From an uncultured Bacilli bacterium (lineage in GTDB: Bacteria; Bacillota_I; Bacilli_A; RF39; UBA660): a DNA stretch of 11,550 nucleotides. Shown one piece after another: positions 1 to 7,864 of the stretch; position 1 is the stretch's first letter; every line of letters starts with the position of its first letter. Under the pieces are notes generated by a model that saw nothing but the letters and a program-made list of their open reading frames with translations, had not been told where the DNA came from and did not search any database. The DNA lies in the NCBI GenBank assembly GCA_947632255.1, contig CANROL010000021.1, positions 1-11,550 of the forward strand, written 5' to 3'. The position numbers and the translations under genes are program-made.

Positions 1-588
1 GGCAAATATACGGTAACTATTGTTATCATTAATAGATTCAGGATGCCATTGTAAACCGATAAAAAATCTTTTATTTTCATCTTCAATAGCTTCAATTACT
101 CCATCTTGACTTATGGCGCTTATCTTTAATTTTGTTTTAGGGATAGCATCATGATGTCTAGAATTTACTAAAATAGATGATTTTTTTATTATTTTAAATA
201 ATTTGCTATCCTTATTTATAACTATCTTATGAACATATAATTTATTAGAATAATGGTTTTGAACTTTAATTTTTTGGTAATTATTAAATACTTTAGCCAT
301 ATTTTGCATACCTAAACATATGCCTAAAGTAGGAATATCTTTTTGATATAAATATTTAATAAGTTTATAATCATTTTTTATAGTAGTATCCCCACCGGGT
401 AAAATAATGCCATCACATAAATTAACAACATTAAGGATATTTTTAAATTGATTATTAAGAGGAATACCTATAATATTGATATTAAATTTTTCTAAAGTAG
501 TAAATAAATCGTTTCTTGTTCCAATAAAATTTTTATTATTTTCCCTAAATTCTCTTAATATAATACCTACTGTTTTAATATAAATCAC
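1..588 (-). CDS. Peptidase C26 / gamma-glutamyl-GABA hydrolase family protein (partial)
   Basis: I translated this region by hand; it stays open from a GTG at 586-588 to the left edge (196 codons visible). The fold is a class I glutamine amidotransferase. The nucleophile elbow is GICLGMQ with Cys91, and the His-Glu pair lies in QWHPE (His182, Glu184). An earlier LPGGDT loop and an SRHHDA segment are typical of the PuuD/C26 branch, which hydrolyses gamma-glutamyl amides in the cytoplasm. Only the last few tens of residues should be missing. The GTG has no clear ribosome-binding site. It lies 24 nt after the stop of the lysozyme gene and in the same frame, which suggests re-initiation or coupling within one operon. 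The real substrate is unknown; a wall-peptide-related gamma-glutamyl compound is possible but is inference from the neighbour only. Confidence 0.85.
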   Translation of the reverse strand, partial: MIYIKTVGIILREFRENNKNFIGTRNDLFTTLEKFNINIIGIPLNNQFKNILNVVNLCDGIILPGGDTTIKNDYKLIKYLYQKDIPTLGICLGMQNMAKVFNNYQKIKVQNHYSNKLYVHKIVINKDSKLFKIIKKSSILVNSRHHDAIPKTKLKISAISQDGVIEAIEDENKRFFIGLQWHPESINDNNSYRIFA

Positions 589-612
589 CAGTAAAATATA
601 TGAATAAATAAA

Positions 613-1818
613 TTATTTATAACGAATGTTTATATCAACATCCCCATAGATACCATCAACTTTACCATCACTACATAATTGCCAGTAGGAATAATCACCT
701 GCATAGGTAGTTTTTTTAGCATAATGGGCAAGCCAAACAGGATAATCAGTTTTAAGCCATATTTGTTCTAAATAAGTTTTACTACTATAAATCATACCTT
801 CATAACCTTTTTCTTTAAAAACATTTAAAAAGGATGTAGCCATATCTGTAAGGCCAAAGAAACTTAAATTAAATTCATTATAAAAACTCCAATTTTCCCA
901 GTCAAAAGCGATTGGTAAATCTACTTGATAATCTTTTATTTGTTCCATTACCCAATTAGCATCCTTAATAGCTTTTTCTTTACTATCAGCATAAGAGTAA
1001 AAATAAATGCCCACCGGAATGCCTACTTCATTTGCCTTTTTGATATTATTTACAAACTGTTTATCAATAAAATAATCCCCTTTTATACCATGGGTACTAC
1101 CTACTCTTAATATAACAAATTCAACACCGGCATTTTTTAATTTGTTGAAATCTAAATCCCCTTGCCATTCTGATAAGTCTAGGCCTATTTCCGTATTTTC
1201 ATTTTTATAGTTAGTAATAACATCACTAAATAAAGTATGACTCTTAGTTCCCGTGTTATTACTTCCTCCCGATGTGGGTTTTTTGACATATAAATTAAAG
1301 CTTTTTTCAGTAATATTGCCACTGGAATCGGTTGCTTTAAACACTAAAGGATATGTTTTTGCTTCATTTAAATTATATTCCCCGATGATTTCGCAAGTTG
1401 GATTATTATCATAGTTATCACCACACATGATTTTATCAGTTAAATTAATATTGCTACCTACATTTACAGTATAAGAAGAGCCTAGCCAAACCACAGGTGG
1501 TACTGTATCAATAACATTAATAACAAAGTCTTGTTTTATTTTAATCTTATCATCATTTAAATATTCAAAAGTTATTTTTTGTTCACCAAGTTTAGTAGTA
1601 TCTATTTCATAATCATCTAATATTTTACCATTTATATTTGTAATAAAATCACTTACTTTTACTTCACTTAGAAATTCAACATTTAAATCATCAATATAAT
1701 CTACAATAATAATAGCATTCTTTACTTGTTTTTCTTTTGAGATTTTAATACTTATAAGGGTTATAATACAACCTAATAATATTAATATAGGGATAATAAT
1801 TAATAATTTCTTTTTCAT
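613..1818 (-). CDS. Membrane-anchored GH25 lysozyme with Ig-like stalk
   Basis: This 401-residue protein should cleave the MurNAc-GlcNAc bond of peptidoglycan outside the membrane. Residues 4-25 form an N-terminal hydrophobic anchor. A Gly-Cys at 16-17 resembles a lipobox, but the hydrophobic run continues past it, so a transmembrane anchor is more likely. Residues of about 36-180 look like two Ig-like (DUF5011/HYR-type) stalk domains, the second starting near DTVPPVV and holding Cys132 and Cys142, a possible disulfide. A Gly/Ser/Asn/Thr linker leads to the GH25 domain (about 210-401) with Asp214 in GLDLSEW and the catalytic pair Asp306 and Glu308 in FDWEN. The start is supported by AAGGAG about 8 nt upstream and a good promoter. 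It probably remodels the cell's own wall, since no holin or phage gene is nearby. The C26 gene follows in the same operon. Confidence 0.95.
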   Translation of the reverse strand: MKKKLLIIIPILILLGCIITLISIKISKEKQVKNAIIIVDYIDDLNVEFLSEVKVSDFITNINGKILDDYEIDTTKLGEQKITFEYLNDDKIKIKQDFVINVIDTVPPVVWLGSSYTVNVGSNINLTDKIMCGDNYDNNPTCEIIGEYNLNEAKTYPLVFKATDSSGNITEKSFNLYVKKPTSGGSNNTGTKSHTLFSDVITNYKNENTEIGLDLSEWQGDLDFNKLKNAGVEFVILRVGSTHGIKGDYFIDKQFVNNIKKANEVGIPVGIYFYSYADSKEKAIKDANWVMEQIKDYQVDLPIAFDWENWSFYNEFNLSFFGLTDMATSFLNVFKEKGYEGMIYSSKTYLEQIWLKTDYPVWLAHYAKKTTYAGDYSYWQLCSDGKVDGIYGDVDINIRYK

Positions 1819-1864
1819 AGTTAGTCTCCTTTTTTATTTTATGAATAAATAATTTAGTATATAC

Positions 1865-1893
1865 ATCATAACATATATTGCACAATTTAACAA
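1865..1893 (-). promoter_or_regulatory. Promoter of the lysozyme-C26 operon
   Basis: Reading the minus strand, a -35 box TTGTTA (1888-1893) is followed by a 17-bp spacer and a -10 box TATGAT (1865-1870) preceded by TG, an extended -10. The predicted start near 1858 gives a leader of about 40 nt before the lysozyme ATG. It faces away from the plus-strand operon that begins at 1975. Confidence 0.75.
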
Positions 1894-1929
1894 ATGTTTA
1901 TTAATTGTCTTTTCTTTATTTATTTAATA

Positions 1930-1938
1930 TGTTACAAT
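1930..1938 (+). promoter_or_regulatory. Extended -10 promoter of the O-acetylation operon
   Basis: TG-T-TACAAT (1930-1938) matches an extended -10 element and lies about 37 nt before the ATG at 1975. There is no good -35 at 17 bp. A TTGTCT at 1905-1910 is 22 bp away, which is too far to count. This fits extended -10 promoters, which depend little on a -35, but the call is moderate. Confidence 0.5.
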
Positions 1939-1974
1939 ACATTTAGAAGCAAGAAAAAGAAAGGATTTGATAAT

Positions 1975-2769
1975 ATGAAAAAAGTAATGATTGCTTTAGG
2001 TTTAGTTCTTTTACTGATGACAGCTGGATGTGGCAAAACAAAAGACTTAGATTTGGATAAAATAGGTGGTTTAATTGATGCTTTAGAAACTAACGAATTT
2101 GCTCGTGTAAATGCTGCAGTTATGTTAGAAGAAGCAATACCAGATTTAGAGGAAGTTTATAGTACTAGTTTTAAGAAAACATTTAAAATAACAGAAGCTT
2201 ATGTTGAAGAATATAACGTTGCTATAAATGCTAAGAAGACTGCAATGTATTTTATTTTAAAACCAGTTGAAGGTAAATTAGAAGCTCTAAAAAAAGAAGT
2301 AGATACTTATATTAATACTTTAAAAAAGGATGTTAAAGAACAATTAACATATCAAGAACATGAAGGTTATTTAATCTATATTATTAGTGAAGATAGTAAA
2401 GATTTAATGGATCAAGTTATTAATACCCATAGTTTATTATTTAATAATTTAACTGTCGGTGATGAAGAAACATTAACTAATATTTATGATATTAAACCAG
2501 ATATGGTTGAGGAATATTTAATTAAAGTACCTACAATGATAGTTAATGCGAATACTTATGTTATTATTAAACCTAGTAAAGGTAATAAAGATGAAGTAAA
2601 AGAAAAAATGGATACTTATATGGCTAATTTAGAAGAACAATGGAAAACATATTTACCTGATCAATATGATTTAGTAAAAAATAGATTATATGAAGAATAT
2701 GAAGGATATTTAATTTATATAGTATCTAAAGATAATGATTTAGTTTTAAAAACAATTAAAGAAAACTAA
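1975..2769 (+). CDS. DUF4358-type lipoprotein with two tandem domain copies
   Basis: I start this at the ATG at 1975 (264 residues), not at an in-frame ATG at 1894: an AAAGAAAGGA ribosome-binding site precedes 1975, and the promoter lies between the two. The N-terminus is a lipoprotein signal with TAGC and lipidated Cys19. The mature part holds two related segments. The second, ending near the C-terminus (MVEEYLIKVP, then YLPDQYDLVKNR, then EGYLIYIVS), resembles DUF4358, a family I recall near MBOAT and DHHW genes in Bacillota. The first repeats the pattern VEEYN, ILKP, KKEVDTYI and EGYLIYIIS but is about ten residues shorter in the middle. The biochemical role is unknown; from its place as first gene of the operon I infer an extracellular accessory to surface-polymer O-acetylation. 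Confidence 0.85.
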   Translation: MKKVMIALGLVLLLMTAGCGKTKDLDLDKIGGLIDALETNEFARVNAAVMLEEAIPDLEEVYSTSFKKTFKITEAYVEEYNVAINAKKTAMYFILKPVEGKLEALKKEVDTYINTLKKDVKEQLTYQEHEGYLIYIISEDSKDLMDQVINTHSLLFNNLTVGDEETLTNIYDIKPDMVEEYLIKVPTMIVNANTYVIIKPSKGNKDEVKEKMDTYMANLEEQWKTYLPDQYDLVKNRLYEEYEGYLIYIVSKDNDLVLKTIKEN

Positions 2770-2792
2770 TAAAAAGAAAGAAAGGATAAATT

Positions 2793-4184
2793 ATGGTTTT
2801 TAGTAGCATTCCGTTTATCTTTTTCTTTTTGCCTTTTTTTCTAATTATTTATTATTTAGTACCATTTAAAGTAAAAAATATTATTTTATTAATATTTAGT
2901 TTAATCTTTTATGCTTGGGGAGAACCTATCTATATACTTTTAATGATATTTTCTTCCATAGTAGATTATACAAATGGAATGCTACTTAATAAAACGAAAA
3001 ATAAGACTAAAAGAAAAATAATTTTAATTGAATCACTTATAATTAATTTAGGTTTATTGGGAGTATTTAAATATAGTGATTTCTTAATTAGTAATATAAA
3101 TAGTTTATTTAATTTAGATATTAGTTTACTTAATTTACCTTTACCAATTGGAATTAGTTTTTTTACATTTCAAACGATGAGTTATACAATTGATGTTTAT
3201 TTAGAAAAAGTAAAACCAGAAAAAAACTTTTTAAACTTTATGACTTATGTATCGATGTTTCCCCAGTTGATCGCAGGACCTATTGTTAGATATGAAACTA
3301 TCAGTGAAGAATTAGAAAAACGGGAAATATCTTTAAATAATTTTAGTTCAGGTATGATGCGGTTTTTAGAAGGCTTATTTAAAAAAGTTTTAATTGCAAA
3401 TACGGTTGGGGCTTTATATTTAGAAATAAGTACTAATTATATGATGTATTCAGCTTTAACTTTATTAATTGGTTTAATGGCTTTTGCTATTCAAATTTAT
3501 TTTGATTTTTCAGGTTATAGTGATATGGCTATTGGAATAGGTAAAATGTTAGGCTTTAATTATTTAGAAAATTTTAACTATCCTTATATATCTAAATCCA
3601 TTACCGAATTTTGGCGGAGATGGCATATTTCCTTATCAAGTTTTTTTAAAGATTATGTTTATATTCCCTTAGGAGGTAGTAGAACAACTAAGTTTAAACA
3701 TATTCGTAATATTTTAATCGTGTGGTTTTTAACTGGTTTATGGCATGGGGCTAGTTGGAATTTTATTTTATGGGGACTTTATTTTGGCATTATTTTATTA
3801 ATTGAAAAATTTGCTTTAAAAAATGTTTTAGCTAAATTACCAAATATTTTAAAGCATATTTATAGTCTTATTCTAATATTAATAGGTTGGTTATTATTTG
3901 CTTTTGAAGATTTTACTACTTTAATTAGTTATGCAAAAAGATTATTTGGTTTTCATAATAATTTATTAGGAAATGATTTTTATTTCTTTATAAGTAACTT
4001 TGGCATTATTTTAATAATAGGTTTTATTTTTGCAACTCCAATAGGAAAACATATAAAAGAATTTATGATGAAAAAGAAAGGATTAAATATAATTTTGGGG
4101 ATTAGTTATATTGGTTTATTTTTAATTACTATAGCACTTTTAGTTAGTGATACTTATAACCCCTTCTTATATTTTAGGTTTTAA
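2793..4184 (+). CDS. MBOAT family O-acyltransferase (AlgI/PatA-like)
   Basis: This 463-residue polytopic membrane protein belongs to the membrane-bound O-acyltransferase family and should move an acetyl group from a cytoplasmic donor across the membrane for transfer to a surface glycan. The family signatures are clear: PQLIAGPIVRY in the middle, the IYFDFSGYSDMAIGIG segment, WRRWHISLSSF (Trp274-Trp277, His278) with YIPLGG, and TGLWHGASWNF with the invariant catalytic His318. About ten or more hydrophobic segments span the chain and the length is normal for AlgI. AAAGGA precedes the ATG with a 6-nt spacer. It lies 23 nt after the lipoprotein gene and 2 nt before the DHHW gene, so the three are surely co-transcribed. 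The acceptor (peptidoglycan, teichoic acid or capsule) cannot be told from the sequence. Confidence 0.95.
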   Translation: MVFSSIPFIFFFLPFFLIIYYLVPFKVKNIILLIFSLIFYAWGEPIYILLMIFSSIVDYTNGMLLNKTKNKTKRKIILIESLIINLGLLGVFKYSDFLISNINSLFNLDISLLNLPLPIGISFFTFQTMSYTIDVYLEKVKPEKNFLNFMTYVSMFPQLIAGPIVRYETISEELEKREISLNNFSSGMMRFLEGLFKKVLIANTVGALYLEISTNYMMYSALTLLIGLMAFAIQIYFDFSGYSDMAIGIGKMLGFNYLENFNYPYISKSITEFWRRWHISLSSFFKDYVYIPLGGSRTTKFKHIRNILIVWFLTGLWHGASWNFILWGLYFGIILLIEKFALKNVLAKLPNILKHIYSLILILIGWLLFAFEDFTTLISYAKRLFGFHNNLLGNDFYFFISNFGIILIIGFIFATPIGKHIKEFMMKKKGLNIILGISYIGLFLITIALLVSDTYNPFLYFRF

Positions 4185-4186
4185 TA

Positions 4187-5293
4187 ATGAAAAAGTTTAA
4201 TAATATTATGGCTTTTAGTATATCTTTTATTATTCTTAGTTTAACCATACTTTTTATCTTTAGTGAAAAGCAAGATTATTCTGAAAATGAATTTCGTTAT
4301 TTAGCAAAAATGCCTAGTTTTAGTTTTAGTAAATTATTAAATGGTAGTTATATTGAAGATATTGAAGAATACACCACTGACCAATTTGTTTATCGTGATT
4401 TTTGGGTTAAAGCTAAAACTAATATCTTTTTAGGAATTAATAATAAGTTAATTAATGATGTTTATATGGCAAAAGATGGTTATTTAATAAATAGATTTAA
4501 AAAGCCAAATAATACTGCAAAAATAATAAATATTTTAAATAAGTTTTATGATAATAATCCCAATATTAAAATAAATATGATGTTAGTTCCAACCGCGAGT
4601 AGTATTTATAAAGATAAATTACCTAAATATAATATTAATTATGATGAAGAAAAAGTTATTGAAGAATATCAAAATAATTTAAAATTGAATTTTATTAATA
4701 TAACTGATGCTTTATTAAATAATAAAAATAAATATGAATTATATTATAAAACTGATCATCATTGGACTAGCTATGGTGCATATATTGCTTATCAAAGTTT
4801 TTTAAAAGAAGAAAATAAAGAATATTATAATTTAAATGATTTTAATGTCGAAGTTGTTAATAAAGATTTTTTAGGGACTATTTATTCTAAAGTATTTGTT
4901 TATCAAAATAAAGATATTATTACTAAAATAAGTTTAGATAATCCTAATTTTATAATTAAACATTATAATCGTACAACCAATAGTTTTTATGAAGAAAAGT
5001 ATTTAGAAACCAAAGATAAATATTCTTATTTCTTAGGTAATAATGAAGCTTTAATTGAAATAAATAATTTAGATTATAAAGATGAAGATAATATTCTTAT
5101 TATTAAAGATAGTTACGCGAATGCTTTTATTCCTTTGATAAGTTATCATTATAAAAATATATTTGTTATTGATCCAAGATTTTATAATTTAAAAATAAGT
5201 GATTTTATTAAAGAAAATAATATTCAAAATGTTTTAATCTTATATAATGTTGGAACTATTGATACAGATACGGGAATAACTAATATTAGATAG
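4187..5293 (+). CDS. DHHW family protein, AlgX/AlgJ-like SGNH O-acetyltransferase partner
   Basis: This 368-residue protein has one N-terminal membrane anchor (about 8-27) and an extracytoplasmic domain. Two marks identify it: YKTDHHWTSYGAY, with the Asp190-His191-His192-Trp193 motif that names the family, and IKDSYANAF with Ser309, the likely nucleophile of an SGNH-type triad. The ENEFRYLAKMP stretch after the anchor is also typical. In the AlgI/AlgJ/AlgX and PatA/PatB systems such a partner takes the acetyl group from the MBOAT protein and places it on the polymer; by analogy this one works with the gene just upstream. The start codon follows the MBOAT stop by only two bases with a weak AGG upstream, suggesting translational coupling. 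The gene ends just before a strong terminator. Confidence 0.92.
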   Translation: MKKFNNIMAFSISFIILSLTILFIFSEKQDYSENEFRYLAKMPSFSFSKLLNGSYIEDIEEYTTDQFVYRDFWVKAKTNIFLGINNKLINDVYMAKDGYLINRFKKPNNTAKIINILNKFYDNNPNIKINMMLVPTASSIYKDKLPKYNINYDEEKVIEEYQNNLKLNFINITDALLNNKNKYELYYKTDHHWTSYGAYIAYQSFLKEENKEYYNLNDFNVEVVNKDFLGTIYSKVFVYQNKDIITKISLDNPNFIIKHYNRTTNSFYEEKYLETKDKYSYFLGNNEALIEINNLDYKDEDNILIIKDSYANAFIPLISYHYKNIFVIDPRFYNLKISDFIKENNIQNVLILYNVGTIDTDTGITNIR

Positions 5294-5297
5294 ATTA

Positions 5298-5326
5298 AAA
5301 AAATAGGTTTGTGAAGCCTATTTTTT
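5298..5326. terminator. Bidirectional intrinsic terminator between convergent genes
   Basis: A 13-bp stem (5298-5310 with 5314-5326) closed by a GTG loop joins an A-run on one side to a T-run on the other, so it can end both the plus-strand O-acetylation operon and the minus-strand cyclophilin gene. The TAG stop of the cyclophilin gene (5318-5320) lies inside the right arm. Confidence 0.88.
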
Positions 5327-5944
5327 AGTGACATTAACAAAACGAATGGTTTTAATTCCTTCATCTTTTATTGGTTTATCATAACTATCCGTGGCTACTC
5401 TAGATATTTCAACAACAGTATCATAACCTGCGATTACTTTTCCAAATCCAGCATAATTGCCATCTAAATAACCTAAATGTTCATGGTCATTCACACAAAT
5501 AAAGAATTGACTACTTGCCGAATTTTTATCATCACCTCGAGCCATAGAAACTATGCCTTCTTCATGTTTTAGGGTGTTAGTAAAGCCATTGCTTGCAAAT
5601 TCACCTTTAATATTATTCGCGGAACCACCACTTCCGGTTCCTGTTGGATCACCGGTTTGGATCATAAAATCTTTAATAACACGGTGAAATAATAAATTAT
5701 CATAAAACTTGCTTGTTACTAAATCTTGAAAATTTTTAACAGTTACTGGTGCAATATCAGGATATAATTCAATCAAAATAACTTTATTCTTGGTTGTTAA
5801 TATTTTTACATAATTAGTTACATCATTAGTTTCTTCATAATGATAATCTTCAATATCCCCAATTGTATAATCCTTTGATTTACAACCTGTAATAGTAACT
5901 GTAACTAGAATAATAAGCAATAAACTAAAAATTTTCTTTAACAT
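5318..5944 (-). CDS. Lipoprotein cyclophilin-type peptidyl-prolyl cis-trans isomerase
   Basis: This 208-residue protein catalyses proline isomerisation and so helps proteins fold outside the membrane. The signal peptide ends in TITGC, with Cys21 the lipidation site. The cyclophilin domain (about 45-205) shows FHRVI with the catalytic Arg, then FMIQTGDPTGTG, SMARGDDKNSASSQFFI and YLDGNYAGFGKV. The last motif has Tyr where human cyclophilin A has the cyclosporin-contacting Trp121, as is common in bacteria. The start is supported by AGAGGA five bases or so upstream. The gene lies 61 nt downstream of the ATPase gene on the same strand with no terminator visible between them, so it may be served both by its own weak promoter and by readthrough. 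A link to the neighbouring envelope genes is plausible but not required. Confidence 0.95.
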   Translation of the reverse strand: MLKKIFSLLLIILVTVTITGCKSKDYTIGDIEDYHYEETNDVTNYVKILTTKNKVILIELYPDIAPVTVKNFQDLVTSKFYDNLLFHRVIKDFMIQTGDPTGTGSGGSANNIKGEFASNGFTNTLKHEEGIVSMARGDDKNSASSQFFICVNDHEHLGYLDGNYAGFGKVIAGYDTVVEISRVATDSYDKPIKDEGIKTIRFVNVTKK

Positions 5945-5965
5945 AATATCCTCTTTTCTATAAAC

Positions 5966-5971
5966 ATTATA
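5966..5971 (-). promoter_or_regulatory. Possible -10 box of the cyclophilin gene
   Basis: The minus strand reads a perfect TATAAT here, 22 bases before the ATG, but I see no acceptable -35 at 16-18 bp. In DNA this AT-rich a lone TATAAT is weak evidence. Confidence 0.3.
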
Positions 5972-6005
5972 ATATATTTTGTTATTTATAGCTAGATTTT
6001 ATATA

Positions 6006-7124
6006 TTATTTTAATAATTCCTTTTTAAAATTCATTAATGTTTCATAATTTATGGCAGTACCAAAGTGATTTTCATAAAACTTTTTGCTTTTAACAGCAT
6101 CATTACGAAGGTTATAATTATACATTTTTTCTAATTTAATGTTTTCAACATATTTGCATATATAGATATTATCTGTTCTACTAGTTAAATCTAATAATTC
6201 TGGATAGTGAGTAGTAAATATAATTGTTGAATTGTATTTGTTAATTTGTTTATCTTTAAATAAATTAATAATATTTTCTACTAAAGTTTTATGAAAATGA
6301 ATTTCTATTTCATCAAGAATAAAATCAGAACCAGTATATAAAGACATAAGTAAATCACAATATAAATATATTCCTTTTATAGTTCCACTGGAAAGCATAT
6401 TAAATAATTCATCTTTATTTTTAGTTTCTTTTAAATTATTAGTATAAGTAATAGTAAATTTATTATTTTTCATAGTTATTTCTTTGATATGTTCATCTAA
6501 TAAAGTAATAATTGTATTTAATATATTAGCATTATATGATTTATAAAATGAATAAATTTTATCTAATAAATTAACCATTTCATAATTGGAATTATAATAA
6601 ATTCCTCTTGGTATTATTTCTTTTAATATATTATAAATAATAGATGTATCATCAGGAAGAGATTTATTAATATTTAAAAAATTATATTTAGATAAATCAA
6701 ATAAATTATTGGCATAACTTTTAAAGTATTCTCTTTTAGCTAATTCTTCTTGAGAAAAAGTAACATAATCATTTAAGGAAGTATATTTCAAATTAGTTTT
6801 ATAATAATATAAATAATTATCATGATAAAAGTATAATTCAATAGTTATTTCATCTTTATTATTTTTAATATTATTTAAAGTATTTTTTATTTTAAAATTA
6901 GAAAGTATATCATATGCTATAGCAAGAGCTTCCGTTGCAGTAGTTTTACCACTGGCATTTTTGCCAACAATAGCTATGGTAGTAAAAGTATATAAATTAG
7001 GAGCTATTTCATTTAATTCATATTCTTTATCTTCAAGACTTTTTTGACCAATTGGCGCAAAATCAAAATTAAAATCATCTCCTAATAATTTATAATTTTT
7101 TATTTTAATTTTTAATAATTTCAT
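6006..7124 (-). CDS. Stand-alone AAA15-family (COG1106-type) ATPase
   Basis: I take the ATG at 7122-7124 (372 residues), not the one at 7142: AAAGGA lies 9 nt before it, and the promoter's predicted start near 7140 would leave the upstream ATG out of or at the very end of the mRNA. The N-terminus MKLLKIKIKNYKLL is the usual beta-strand opening of SMC/OLD-type ATPases. Walker A is GKNASGKTT with Lys60, an LSSGTIKG segment stands in for the ABC signature, Walker B is ILDEIE with Asp271-Glu272, and TTHYPELLD gives the switch His. The tail RNDAVKSKKF and NHFGTAINYE is typical of AbiL/RloA-like ATPases. Those often pair with a RloB-type or nuclease gene in phage defence, but no partner is present here. 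Its role is unknown; a solo defence or DNA-related ATPase is possible. Confidence 0.85.
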   Translation of the reverse strand: MKLLKIKIKNYKLLGDDFNFDFAPIGQKSLEDKEYELNEIAPNLYTFTTIAIVGKNASGKTTATEALAIAYDILSNFKIKNTLNNIKNNKDEITIELYFYHDNYLYYYKTNLKYTSLNDYVTFSQEELAKREYFKSYANNLFDLSKYNFLNINKSLPDDTSIIYNILKEIIPRGIYYNSNYEMVNLLDKIYSFYKSYNANILNTIITLLDEHIKEITMKNNKFTITYTNNLKETKNKDELFNMLSSGTIKGIYLYCDLLMSLYTGSDFILDEIEIHFHKTLVENIINLFKDKQINKYNSTIIFTTHYPELLDLTSRTDNIYICKYVENIKLEKMYNYNLRNDAVKSKKFYENHFGTAINYETLMNFKKELLK

Positions 7125-7146
7125 ATTAATTAGTCCTTTCATTTAA

Positions 7147-7175
7147 ATTATAACGAAATAATCGTTAAAAGTCAA
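7147..7175 (-). promoter_or_regulatory. Strong sigma-A-type promoter of the ATPase gene
   Basis: The minus strand reads TTGACT (7170-7175), a 17-bp spacer and TATAAT (7147-7152), near consensus. Transcription should begin near 7140, giving a leader of about 16 nt that contains only the ribosome-binding site of the ATG at 7124. Confidence 0.85.
7151..7167. promoter_or_regulatory. 17-bp palindrome within the ATPase promoter, probable operator
   Basis: TAACGA-AATAA-TCGTTA is a perfect inverted repeat with 6-bp arms and a 5-bp centre. It occupies the -35/-10 spacer and touches the -10 box, the usual place for a repressor site. The regulator is not identified. Confidence 0.6.
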
Positions 7176-7231
7176 ATCCTATTTATAATATATGAAATTA
7201 TATTTAAAATAATACATAAATTACTAAATTA

Positions 7232-7864
7232 TTAAAATTCTTTTTTGCTAAATATTTTTTCTGATATTTTATAAGATACATAAACCATAATAATAGTTAC
7301 TAATATTATGATTATTACTAAATAATTTTCTAAAAAGGATAAAGATTGGGCAATAAATGATAAATCTAAATATTGCAAAAGAAATCCACCTATAATTACT
7401 AAACCAAAAACAATTATAAATATGCCAATTCTCGCCTTTTCAACCCCAAATTTATATATAATTGGATACATAAAAGTTAGAACTAATAAAGTACCAAATA
7501 TTGTGCCTAGCATAGATACTAATATTTGTTCATAATTAATAGCATTGGTATTTACATAAGCAATAATAAAAGATAAAATAGTCGTAATAAAGGCGGTTAT
7601 AAGCACCATTAAAATTGTAGCTACATATTTAGCTTTGACACTATTTTTTCGACCATCGGGCAAAGATATAGCATAAGCATCCCAATTATTATAATTATCA
7701 TAACTAAATGTTGAAATCATAATCATTACACTCATAAAGGGTAGAATAAATGATATATCCATTTTATCCATTAAGGCCATCACGACATATACAACTAATA
7801 AAATGCCAATTAATTTAAAATTACTTTTAATCATGGCTAAATCTTTTTTCATAAATCCTATCAT
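7232..7864 (-). CDS. ABC-2 type transporter permease
   Basis: This 210-residue protein is nearly all membrane: about six hydrophobic helices near residues 17-33, 38-54, 80-104, 115-137, 143-163 and 180-200. The arrangement and the segment STFSYDNYNNWDAYAISLPDGRK, which precedes the third helix, fit the ABC2_membrane_5-like permeases that travel with GntR regulators and BcrA-type ATPases. It should form the export channel with the ATPase encoded just upstream. Its ATG overlaps the ATPase stop by one base (TAATG) and a GGGGGA site lies inside the end of the ATPase gene, so translation is coupled. The substrate is unknown; related operons respond to wall-active antibiotics. The 107-nt gap that follows has only weak A/T hairpins, and I call no terminator there. 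Confidence 0.88.
   Translation of the reverse strand: MIGFMKKDLAMIKSNFKLIGILLVVYVVMALMDKMDISFILPFMSVMIMISTFSYDNYNNWDAYAISLPDGRKNSVKAKYVATILMVLITAFITTILSFIIAYVNTNAINYEQILVSMLGTIFGTLLVLTFMYPIIYKFGVEKARIGIFIIVFGLVIIGGFLLQYLDLSFIAQSLSFLENYLVIIIILVTIIMVYVSYKISEKIFSKKEF

Noticed and set aside
925..1110. 61-residue open frame on the plus strand
   Set aside because: It lies wholly opposite the GH25 domain, whose catalytic motifs prove the minus-strand reading. It has no ribosome-binding site and its protein is a hydrophobic antisense shadow.
1894..1974. N-terminal extension of the DUF4358-type lipoprotein
   Set aside because: The extension would precede a complete lipoprotein signal peptide and covers the extended -10 promoter. 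The ATG at 1975 has the proper ribosome-binding site.
7143..7231. Terminator after the ABC permease gene
   Set aside because: Only A/T hairpins with bulges can be drawn, and these are expected by chance in this composition. The segment is mostly the ATPase promoter.
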